DNA from: Anoxybacterium sp963668245
Lineage (GTDB): Bacteria; Bacillota; Clostridia; Peptostreptococcales; Anaerovoracaceae
NCBI GenBank assembly: GCA_963668245.2
Contig: OY764195.2
Location: 1,054,001-1,118,000, forward strand
DNA length: 64,000 nucleotides
Reading direction: 5' to 3'
This document shows, piece by piece, positions 35,677 through 43,271 of this stretch (its first letter is position 1; every line of letters starts with the position of its first letter). The notes under the pieces were generated by a model. It searched no databases, was not told where the DNA came from, and worked only from the letters and a program-made list of their open reading frames with translations. Position numbers and translations under genes: made by a program.

Positions 35677-36437
35677 AGTATCAATTGTATCGGAATGACG
35701 AGAAACTGATTGCTGGCATCACGTTTCGGGATCAAGGCGCTTGGGAAGATCATAATATGGCTATCCATGCTTGCCAGAATCCCCTTCATATTTTGAAAAA
35801 TCGTGAGGCTTTCGCCGAATCCTTGAACTTTAATTTGGATGATTTTGTATGTGCAAATCAAACTCACAGTATTCATTGGCATCAAGTCAGTGGAAAAGAC
35901 AAAGGACGTGGAGTTAAAACCATGGACTCTGCTATTCCAGATTGTGATGCAATGTACACAAATGAAAAGGGGATTGTCCTGACCTCATTTTCTGCTGATT
36001 GTGTGCCGATACTATTTTGGGATCACCATAATAACTGGATTGGTGCAGTCCATTCTGGCTGGAGAGGAACTGTGCATGAGATGATTCCCAACTTGATATC
36101 CCATTTATTTGATGATTACTTGGTGTTTTCGAAAGATCTTCATGTGGTCATTGGACCAGCATTAGGGATGAAATATTTTGAGGTGGATTGTAATGTTTAT
36201 GATCAGTTTTGTTCCCTTGGATATGGGAGCGAATATATGACTTTGAATCAAAAAACAGGGAAATACCACATCGACAATCAACAAATCGTCTATTTGCAAT
36301 GCAAACGAATGGGGATTCATACAGACCATATTGATGTCCACCGAATTTGTACATATGAAGATCAAAATTGTTTTTCTTATCGGAAGGATCCAACGTGTGG
36401 TCGTCATATGAGTTTTATTATGATGAAAAATCGATAG
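35673..36437 (+). CDS. YfiH-family (laccase-domain) purine nucleosidase/polyphenol oxidase
   Basis: A 254-residue protein with the metal-binding residues of the family: the histidine of NQTHSIHWH, the cysteine of SADCVPILFWD and the histidine of AVHSGWRGTV. Family members have been reported as multicopper polyphenol oxidases and as zinc-dependent purine nucleoside phosphorylases/deaminases, or as peptidoglycan-editing factor PgeF, so the exact activity is open. It starts within the stop codon of the redox protein (ATGA), so it belongs to the operon by position. Confidence 0.85.
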   Translation: MKYQLYRNDEKLIAGITFRDQGAWEDHNMAIHACQNPLHILKNREAFAESLNFNLDDFVCANQTHSIHWHQVSGKDKGRGVKTMDSAIPDCDAMYTNEKGIVLTSFSADCVPILFWDHHNNWIGAVHSGWRGTVHEMIPNLISHLFDDYLVFSKDLHVVIGPALGMKYFEVDCNVYDQFCSLGYGSEYMTLNQKTGKYHIDNQQIVYLQCKRMGIHTDHIDVHRICTYEDQNCFSYRKDPTCGRHMSFIMMKNR

Positions 36438-36455
36438 TTTGGTAAGGAGTGTGTT

Positions 36456-37928
36456 ATGGGAAAAAATAAAAGAATCGTAGTGCTCATTACGTTTATCATT
36501 GTGATGTCAATGGTCCTTTCCTCAAACGTTTTTGCAGCAGGTCAGTATGCTAACCAACAAGTTGCCGGAATACAGACAAAATATGTTCAACTTAGTCTAG
36601 ACAATCAAAATATTGTACCAGTGATGTTAAGAGCAGGTAGCCAAATGAATGCGACAGAGGCGCTTTCAACTATGGCAAAAAATCAAGGCGCGTTTGCAGC
36701 TATCAATGGGACTTATTTTGAAGCATACAATGGCACGCCTGTCCCATGGGGGACAATGATAGAGAACGGAAAAGTATTGCATATCAGCCAAAGCGGTGCG
36801 GTTTTTGGAATAACATCAGACGGTGACTTTCTTGTGGATCGGTTAACCTTTGAATTTCAGGGTTATATCAACGGGGAATATAGAGCAATTCCATGGAGAA
36901 TCAATCATCCAAGCACAGAAAGTGAGGCTATTACCATTTTTACACCTGAATATGGGGCTTTGGTTTCTGTTTCGGCAGGAGCAAAAGGTGTAGTCATATC
37001 AGATGGCGTGGTAAACCAAATAGCTCTTTCCAGTTTTTATGTTCCAGAAGATGGTTTTGCAATTGTATACAATAAAGATGTTGCGTATCTTGTGGATGAA
37101 AGATATGAACTTGGAGATACGGTTTCTTATGATGTGGCGATTCATACAACCTTTACGAATCCAGAGGATTGGAATGACGTTGTGGTTGGACTGGGTGCAG
37201 GACCAAGCTTGATTATCGATGGAATGGTAACAGCACAGGGAGAGGCAGAGGGATTCACAGAGGCTAAAATTAATTCGGGGAGTACAGCCAGGTCCTTTAT
37301 TGGTGCAACTTCTGATGGGACTATCGTGATTGGAAATTTAAGCGGAGCCACGGTCAAGCAAGCGGCAGATGTTTGTAAGAATTTAGGATTGGTCAATGCA
37401 ATGTGTTTAGACGGAGGTGGGTCATCTTCATTGTATTATCCTAGTGCCAACGTAAATATTGCAGGACGAAACATCAACAATGGATTGGCATTTATCGACT
37501 ATAGCAGTGTCAGTTATCCTGCTAGTCCCACCACATCCAAAGTGCTAGTTGATGGAAAAGAAATACCTTTTCAAGCATACAACATCGGTGGAAACAACTA
37601 TTTTAAATTGAGAGATATTGCAATGGCAATGGCAGAGAGTGAAATTGCGTTTTCTGTAGAATGGGATAATGAACAGCAAGCAATTTTACTTCAGGAAGGG
37701 GAATCTTACCAGATTGTTGGAGGAGAACTTGCACTGGCAAATTCCTCAGGTAGTAAAAATGCGAAACGATCCAATGCAAAGGTTTATCTAAACAATGAGG
37801 CACTTTCCTTGCAGGCATATAATATTGACGGGAATACTTATTTTAAATTAAGAGATTTAGGAACATCTCTTAATTTCCTTGTTGATTGGGATCAAGATGA
37901 AAAGGCAATTCTAATAAATACTAATTAG
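36456..37928 (+). CDS. Exported phosphodiester glycosidase-domain protein with copper-amine-oxidase-like repeats
   Basis: A 490-residue secreted protein. A signal peptide occupies residues 1-28 (cleavage after VFAAG). The NAGPA/phosphodiester glycosidase domain spans about 40-345, with INGTYFEAYNG, GLGAGPSLI and CLDGGGSSSLYY, the family signature. Two C-terminal repeats, each with AYNI-GN-YFKLRD, are the N-terminal type domain of copper amine oxidase often used as cell-wall stalks in Clostridia. It probably removes sugar phosphodiesters in the envelope. It follows the YfiH gene by 18 bp with its own site (TAAGGAG). Confidence 0.87.
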   Translation: MGKNKRIVVLITFIIVMSMVLSSNVFAAGQYANQQVAGIQTKYVQLSLDNQNIVPVMLRAGSQMNATEALSTMAKNQGAFAAINGTYFEAYNGTPVPWGTMIENGKVLHISQSGAVFGITSDGDFLVDRLTFEFQGYINGEYRAIPWRINHPSTESEAITIFTPEYGALVSVSAGAKGVVISDGVVNQIALSSFYVPEDGFAIVYNKDVAYLVDERYELGDTVSYDVAIHTTFTNPEDWNDVVVGLGAGPSLIIDGMVTAQGEAEGFTEAKINSGSTARSFIGATSDGTIVIGNLSGATVKQAADVCKNLGLVNAMCLDGGGSSSLYYPSANVNIAGRNINNGLAFIDYSSVSYPASPTTSKVLVDGKEIPFQAYNIGGNNYFKLRDIAMAMAESEIAFSVEWDNEQQAILLQEGESYQIVGGELALANSSGSKNAKRSNAKVYLNNEALSLQAYNIDGNTYFKLRDLGTSLNFLVDWDQDEKAILINTN

Positions 37929-38015
37929 GGTTTCTTTGTTACAAAGAATTGAATGGCGGGTATAAATCCTTCTGAAATGATAGATTGTTTTCATGTATGA
38001 AAGGAGAACCGATTC

Positions 38016-39461
38016 ATGCTAAAATCAGGAAAAGAGTATGTAGAAAGCCTTCGGAAATTAAATCTAAATGTATATCTATTTGGTGAAAAAGTAGAATCCC
38101 CTGTGGATCACCCAATCATAATACCATCCATGAATGCAGTGGCCATAACATATGATCTAGCGAAAGACCCCCTCTATGAAGACCTGATGACAGTAAAATC
38201 TCATTTGACTGGAGAAAAAATAAGTCTATTCAATCATGTGTTTCAAGGTAATGATGATTTAGTTAAAAAAGTTAAGAGACAAAGAATGCTCGGACAAAAG
38301 ACTGCTTGTTGTTTTCAACGTTGTGTTGGGCAAGACGCATTCAATGCAGTGTATAGCACTGCATTTGAAGTAGATCAAAAATATGGTACCGATTATCTAG
38401 AGCGATTCAAGAAGTTTTTATTATACGTTCAAAAGGAAGATTTGGTAACGGACGGTGCGATGACCGACGTAAAAGGGGATCGGGGAAAAGCACCCCATGA
38501 ACAAAAAGACCCAGATATGTATCTGAGAGTGGTAGAACGAAAAAGCGACGGAATTGTCGTTAATGGCTGTAAAGCTCACCAAACGGGAATTGTTAATTCC
38601 CATGAGGTATTGTGTATGCCAACCGTCGCCATGAAAGAAGCTGACCGTGACTACGCTCTTTCTTTTGCGGTTCCTACAGACTCACCTGGGATAACCATCA
38701 TATATGGCAGACAATCCTGTGATACAAGAAAATTAGAGGGGTCGGAGATTGATGTTGGAAACAGTCAATTTGGTGGGCATGAAGCCCTCATCATATTTGA
38801 TCATGTTTTTGTTCCGAATGAAAGAATTTTTCTCAATGGAGAAACGGAATTTGTAGGCATGTTGGTGGAACGTTTCAGTGGTCATCACAGACCAAGCTAT
38901 GCGTGTAAATCTGGTGTAGGGGATGTTTTAATTGGCGCAGCTGCTTTGGCGGCAGAGTACAATGGTGTGCCGCGTGCTTCTCACATCAAAGACAAGCTTA
39001 TTGAAATGACACACCTCAATGAGACTATTTATTCTTCTGCCCTAGCCTGTTCCTATGAAGGTTCAGCAACTCCATCCGGGGCTTACTTAATCGATCTTTT
39101 GCTTGCCAATGTTTGTAAGCAAAATGTGACTCGTTTTCCATATGAAATGTGTCGATTAGCAGAAGACATCGCTGGAGGTATTATGGTAACCCAACCTTCT
39201 GAAAAGGATTTTAGAAGTGGTGAAATAGGACACTATGTGGAAAAATATTTGAAGGGGCTGGACAGTGTAGAAACAGAACACCGGCTTCGTATCATGCGTC
39301 TAATTGAGAATCTAACCCTAGGAACGGGTGCGGTTGGTTATCGAACAGAATCAATGCACGGTGCAGGTTCTCCCCAAGCACAACGTGTTATGATACAACG
39401 ATTGGGAAACCTAGAGCATAAAAAGGAATTGGCAAGAACAATCGCAAAAATTAATGAATAG
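38016..39461 (+). CDS. abfD: 4-hydroxybutyryl-CoA dehydratase/vinylacetyl-CoA isomerase
   Basis: A 481-residue FAD and [4Fe-4S] enzyme that dehydrates 4-hydroxybutyryl-CoA to crotonyl-CoA through a ketyl radical. The cluster ligands known from Clostridium aminobutyricum align: C99 and C103 (CCFQRCVG) and H290/C297 (GHHRPSYAC), equivalent to H292 and C299. This separates it from 4-hydroxyphenylacetate 3-monooxygenase relatives. AAAGGAG precedes the ATG. It is a single gene with a terminator at 39518; partners such as AbfT or 4-hydroxybutyrate dehydrogenase are not in the window. Confidence 0.93.
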   Translation: MLKSGKEYVESLRKLNLNVYLFGEKVESPVDHPIIIPSMNAVAITYDLAKDPLYEDLMTVKSHLTGEKISLFNHVFQGNDDLVKKVKRQRMLGQKTACCFQRCVGQDAFNAVYSTAFEVDQKYGTDYLERFKKFLLYVQKEDLVTDGAMTDVKGDRGKAPHEQKDPDMYLRVVERKSDGIVVNGCKAHQTGIVNSHEVLCMPTVAMKEADRDYALSFAVPTDSPGITIIYGRQSCDTRKLEGSEIDVGNSQFGGHEALIIFDHVFVPNERIFLNGETEFVGMLVERFSGHHRPSYACKSGVGDVLIGAAALAAEYNGVPRASHIKDKLIEMTHLNETIYSSALACSYEGSATPSGAYLIDLLLANVCKQNVTRFPYEMCRLAEDIAGGIMVTQPSEKDFRSGEIGHYVEKYLKGLDSVETEHRLRIMRLIENLTLGTGAVGYRTESMHGAGSPQAQRVMIQRLGNLEHKKELARTIAKINE

Positions 39462-39517
39462 ACAGAAAGGGACCCGAATTATCAAATCGATTTGGATTGA
39501 ATCAAGATAAAAATCAC

Positions 39518-39563
39518 AAAGAAGACACGGAGTAGTAAAAAAATACGTTTGTGTCTTTTTTTG
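39518..39563 (+). terminator. Terminator after abfD
   Basis: AAGACAC pairs with GTGTCTT across a loop of about 23 bases and is followed by a seven-T run. Confidence 0.75.
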
Positions 39564-39602
39564 TTGCACCTGTGGAAAGGCTGATAGATCTTACTGCTGC
39601 TC

Positions 39603-39631
39603 TTGAATCATGGGTAAAAAACAAGTATAAT
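39603..39631 (+). promoter_or_regulatory. Promoter of the PspC-domain gene
   Basis: TTGAAT, 17 bases, TATAAT, 68 bp upstream of the ATG. The -10 is consensus and the spacing ideal. Confidence 0.65.
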
Positions 39632-39699
39632 AAATTAAAAAATGTAAGCATCAAATTCTAAAAAAATTTGGTAAATAAAAAATTGGGGGAGAGATTAAT

Positions 39700-40101
39700 A
39701 TGGAGAAGAAATTGTATAAGTCATCAAGGGACAAGGTACTAGCAGGTGTGTGTGGTGGAATTGCGGAATATTTTGTTGTAGACTCGGTGATTGTTCGATT
39801 GCTATGGGTCGTTTTCACACTGATGGGTGGCGCAGGGCTTCTCGCATATATTATTGCGGCGATTATTGTTCCTTCTGATAACGGAGGGCTACATGAGGAT
39901 AATCTTTATCCTGGAAATGAACAAGAACGAAGAACGCCAGGTGGCTCAAGGAATACGTTGGTTTTCTTGGGAATTGTTTTTATTGGCTTGGCTTGTTTTT
40001 TGGTTATAAGAAACTTTATTCCTTGGATTCCAAGAGACTTGATGCTAGCAGGGCTTCTACTGGTTTTGGGTGTGTTTTTTATTGTAAAACGAAACGGTTA
40101 A
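39700..40101 (+). CDS. PspC-domain membrane protein
   Basis: A 133-residue protein. The PspC domain (about 1-62) has KLYKSSRDKVLAGVCGGIAEYF and a hydrophobic segment ending in AAIIVPSD. A charged linker leads to two more short hydrophobic stretches (about 85-128). PspC proteins take part in envelope-stress responses. No other psp genes are visible. A GGGGGAGAG site precedes the ATG. Monocistronic. Confidence 0.88.
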   Translation: MEKKLYKSSRDKVLAGVCGGIAEYFVVDSVIVRLLWVVFTLMGGAGLLAYIIAAIIVPSDNGGLHEDNLYPGNEQERRTPGGSRNTLVFLGIVFIGLACFLVIRNFIPWIPRDLMLAGLLLVLGVFFIVKRNG

Positions 40102-40146
40102 GTCCAACGAAGCCTAAGCGTATGGCTTAAGCAAAGCAAGTAAGGG

Positions 40147-40192
40147 AGAAAAAGCGACAAATATGTCACATTAATGCATTCTGCTTTTTTCA
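40147..40192 (+). terminator. Weak terminator-like hairpin
   Basis: GAAAAAGC pairs with GCTTTTTTC across about 27 bases, with T-run. The stem is AT-rich, so confidence is modest. Confidence 0.4.
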
Positions 40193-40346
40193 TTGAAATA
40201 GAGTTTTTCACGAGACAAAATCAGTAGTTTACCTGATAGACAAAAAAGGTAGATGTTTGTAAGATGAAATCAGATTTTGTTTGTGATTGCTGGATATGGG
40301 TACGTTCTGTCCACACGATCAGTATCCAATGGAAGGAGTGATGAAT

Positions 40347-40613
40347 ATGAAAAATTTTGAAGCTGGATTACAGCGGATAGTGACAAATGAACAAGACTTA
40401 AAGTCGGTTATTGAAAAAGTAGGCACAAAAAGAGATTTTCAGAAAGCACCTCAAGGAATGAGGGTCTTCTGGGAAACACTTTATTGTTATGAAGGATGGA
40501 AACTTCAAAAAAATTATTATTTTAACCATTGCAGAATCGTGGATGATCATCAAACACTAAAAGCATGGGGAACTGAAAAAGATATGATGGACGCGGTGAG
40601 CGCTCTAGCATAA
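40347..40613 (+). CDS. Small protein of unknown function
   Basis: An 88-residue soluble protein that begins MKNFEAGLQRI and ends MMDAVSALA. The ATG at 40347 is preceded by AAGGAGTGATGAAT (eight-base spacing); several ATGs further upstream in frame are poorly placed. It is rich in aromatic and basic residues (LYCYEGWKLQKNYYF) and shows no signal peptide or membrane helix. I do not recognise the family. It has a perfect terminator, which supports its being a real expressed gene. Confidence 0.6.
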   Translation: MKNFEAGLQRIVTNEQDLKSVIEKVGTKRDFQKAPQGMRVFWETLYCYEGWKLQKNYYFNHCRIVDDHQTLKAWGTEKDMMDAVSALA

Positions 40614-40648
40614 AAAAGACTCAGAGATAATCTGAGTCTTTTTTTTAG
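40611..40648. terminator. Strong bidirectional terminator
   Basis: AAAAAGACTCAGA, GATAA loop, TCTGAGTCTTTTTTTT. It is flanked by A and T runs and lies between convergent genes. Confidence 0.9.
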
Positions 40649-40665
40649 GAGCCTTTTATGGATAT

Positions 40666-42108
40666 TTAGTGGATTATAATGTTAATGGAACCAGTGAATT
40701 CATCACCATCTTGATTCCAGCCAGTATATCGGATTGGTACTGTTCCAGTATAGTCTTCTTTTGGAACGAAAGTAATATCTGAAATTGAAGTACCGTCCTC
40801 TTCGTCATAATAATATTTCCCAGATGTGGTTACTTTTCCATCATAGTCATCAGAAGCATCATAGCCATAGTATAATTTGCCGTAGGCTGTAGAAGGAAGA
40901 TAGAACTGAACATAATCAAGAGTTTCGCCAGTAGCATCCTCACAAACCTCATTGAAGTCGTCTGCATCAAATGTAAATTCTTCATTTTCGTCAGTGGAGT
41001 AGGCGATATCATCTGCAACTGGTGTTGTATCCTGAATTGTAATTTCTATCACGCCAGTGTAGGCGTCTCCATCTGTATCATATCCAGTATATTGGATGAT
41101 TGCTGTACCAGATTTATCATCTGCAGGAACAAATGTTACGTCTGATAATGGATCACCATCATCTTCATCATAATAATACGCATCACTTGAAGTAACCTTT
41201 GCTTCATAGTCTGACGAAGATGTATAACCGTAATACAAACTTCCTAACGTATTAGATGAATTTGAAAATACTACATAATCTAACCCATTGTCAGATAAGT
41301 CTTCGCATACATCATTAAAATCATCCTCATCAAAAGAAAGCTCTTGGTTTTCATCTGTTTCATATTGAATTCTAGCGGCGGTAGTATAATCTTCAGAAAC
41401 GTAATCTTCTCCCATTGCTGTATAAATCAAATCAGCAACATCTTCTCTGCTTGCGGCATCGCTTAATGCTGAGTCCTCAAAGAGCGCAAGCAAATCATCC
41501 TCGTCGTATGAAACCCCAATGGTATCCAATGCTCTTTCTACAAATAAGATTGCCTCCTGAATTGTCATAGTTTGATTTGGATAATAGTTTTGACCATCAC
41601 CCTGTGCGATGCCTAATGAGCGCATGGTATTTACAGCATCATAGTAGTAACTGCTGTCTGAAACATCGCCAAAATCTGATGTGGAATCAGTTGATTCAAG
41701 CTGAAATGCACGCATTAGCATAATGCTCATGTCACCGCGTTTTACACTGTTTTCCATATTGTAATTCCCGCTGGTATCACCCTGTATAATCCCTTGATCA
41801 ACTAAGTATTGAGCAGAAGAACTTAGCTTTTGCGATGAAGTCACCTGAGCTTGTTGGTTGATGCTTTGATTTGCCTGCTGTTCATTGGATGATTGGGTTG
41901 TGTTTTGACTCTGATTTTGAGTCATGCCTGATTGTTGGATTCCACCTTGATTTTGCAGTAGCTGCTGCTGTTGCATCTGAATGCTGTTCTGCTGAAGCTG
42001 TGAATTTGTTTTGTTATTTGTTTGAGTTGTTGCATAGGCTGGCAGCGCTAGTACTAAGCTAAGGCTCATAGCCAGCGCGGTGATTTTTGCGATTCTTGAT
42101 CGTAACAT
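40666..42108 (-). CDS. Exported SLH-domain protein with acidic repeats
   Basis: A 480-residue surface protein. After the signal peptide (residues 1-27, ending LPAYA) comes a Q/N/S-rich low-complexity segment (about 30-95), then S-layer homology-like modules (about 100-230; YLVDQGIIQGD, RGDMSIMLMRAF). Two acidic repeats of about 105 residues follow, alignable over LDYVxF, LYYGY, KVTxSxxYYYDE and ISDITFVP, resembling cadherin-like or calcium-binding adhesion repeats. The ATG at 42108 has TTGGAGG five bases upstream. It probably attaches to cell-wall polymers through the SLH part; ligand unknown. Confidence 0.8.
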   Translation of the reverse strand: MLRSRIAKITALAMSLSLVLALPAYATTQTNNKTNSQLQQNSIQMQQQQLLQNQGGIQQSGMTQNQSQNTTQSSNEQQANQSINQQAQVTSSQKLSSSAQYLVDQGIIQGDTSGNYNMENSVKRGDMSIMLMRAFQLESTDSTSDFGDVSDSSYYYDAVNTMRSLGIAQGDGQNYYPNQTMTIQEAILFVERALDTIGVSYDEDDLLALFEDSALSDAASREDVADLIYTAMGEDYVSEDYTTAARIQYETDENQELSFDEDDFNDVCEDLSDNGLDYVVFSNSSNTLGSLYYGYTSSSDYEAKVTSSDAYYYDEDDGDPLSDVTFVPADDKSGTAIIQYTGYDTDGDAYTGVIEITIQDTTPVADDIAYSTDENEEFTFDADDFNEVCEDATGETLDYVQFYLPSTAYGKLYYGYDASDDYDGKVTTSGKYYYDEEDGTSISDITFVPKEDYTGTVPIRYTGWNQDGDEFTGSINIIIH

Positions 42109-42350
42109 AATTACCTCCAATTTTAGGTTTTATATATTTTTATGCAATAAGCGATTTCCCTCACAGTTGTACACATACAGAAATTATGGTTTATCAAGGC
42201 ATAACAACACCTCCCTTCTGCATCCTCACAAGACATTGCCGATGGTTTGTGAGCACATGTTTAGTATGGAGAAGAATTGTGGTAGTTTTATGAAGGAGCT
42301 ATGAAGAGATGGAAAAGAGTAGATGAACCTTACGAAGGTTATGGAAAGAT

Positions 42351-42444
42351 GAAAAAAGGTTAGGTACCGCATGAGCCGTGATATGGCCCAATAAAATCTA
42401 GCTTATTGAGCCATATCAATCACGGTGGAGCCTAACCTTTTTTC
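42351..42444. terminator. Long two-part inverted repeat, probable terminator of nrdDG
   Basis: The outer arms GAAAAAAGGTTAGG/CCTAACCTTTTTTC match perfectly over 14 bp. The inner arms start CCGTGATATGGC and are complementary to GCCATATCAATCACGG apart from a small bulge. A 94-base structure with A/T runs on both sides; on the minus strand it can end nrdD-nrdG. A short 7-bp hairpin, TGTCGCC/GGCGACA, lies at 42504-42522. The rest of 42109-42543 shows no gene. Confidence 0.65.
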
Positions 42445-42543
42445 ATATGAGGAAAAATCGCTTTGCGATATTGACGGAATATCAAGAAAAGAACCTAAAT
42501 CGTTGTCGCCCTTGTGGCGACATGTGGAAATAGGAATCTTGAA

Positions 42544-43269
42544 TTACGTCATTTCCAGTTTTTTTATAGAGCTATTTTCAATTTTCATATTTGGTTGAAG
42601 CTTTTTTAGTACTAGAGCCAACTCACGAATTTTCTCTGCTGAGTATGGTTCTTCAAGAATCCAATCTTGATCAGATACCAAGTATTCGGGAGGAATTTGA
42701 TAGCGATTCAGCACATATTTTGGTACTGTAGGAATTTCACCCATCATTTGGATCAAATCTGTTTCTTTTAACTGTGGATAGACCGTTGTTCTCACTTCAA
42801 AGTTGGCTTTTCTATCTAGTAAAAGCTGTATCGTTTCATGAACCAAGCTTCCTGTTGCCTCGCTGCCACAAATTTGATGATAATGTGATGCAGGGCATTT
42901 ATAGTCTACGGCAAAATAATCACAAAGACCGCTATCAAGAACCTGTCTGATGACATCCGGTTTAGAACCATTCGTATCCAATTTGATTCGATAACCGAAA
43001 CCTTTCAATTTTGCCATATAATCACATAAATCGCTTTGCAGTGTCGGTTCACCACCCGATAGGACGACTCCGTCTAATAGCATCGCTCTTTTTTTCAAGA
43101 AATCTTCAACAAATGGAGGCGCAAGGATAATATGGTTTCCATCAATGAGAGAACGATTATGGCAATAAAAGCATGAATAGTTACAACCAGGAACAAATAG
43201 CACACAGGAAATATAGTCGGGATAATCTATGAGAGAACTTTTTATCATACCGGAAATGTTCATAGGCAA
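42544..43269 (-). CDS. nrdG: Anaerobic ribonucleoside-triphosphate reductase activating protein
   Basis: A 241-residue radical-SAM enzyme that installs the glycyl radical on NrdD. CNYSCFYCHN gives the CxxxCxxC cluster motif; VLSGGEPTLQ and KLDTNGS are SAM-binding landmarks. The start is either TTG at 43269 (AAGGAG at five bases) or ATG at 43263; both fit MNISGMIKSSLIDYP. It follows nrdD by 2 bp. This is the longer NrdG type common in Clostridia. Confidence 0.93.
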   Translation of the reverse strand: MPMNISGMIKSSLIDYPDYISCVLFVPGCNYSCFYCHNRSLIDGNHIILAPPFVEDFLKKRAMLLDGVVLSGGEPTLQSDLCDYMAKLKGFGYRIKLDTNGSKPDVIRQVLDSGLCDYFAVDYKCPASHYHQICGSEATGSLVHETIQLLLDRKANFEVRTTVYPQLKETDLIQMMGEIPTVPKYVLNRYQIPPEYLVSDQDWILEEPYSAEKIRELALVLKKLQPNMKIENSSIKKLEMT

Positions 43270-43271
43270 GA

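Noticed and set aside
37064..37075. Further copies of the ATTGTATACAAT palindrome as operators
   Set aside because: The instance here, and a similar one near 6095, lie inside coding sequence without the other blocks of the 176-bp repeat, so they look like chance.
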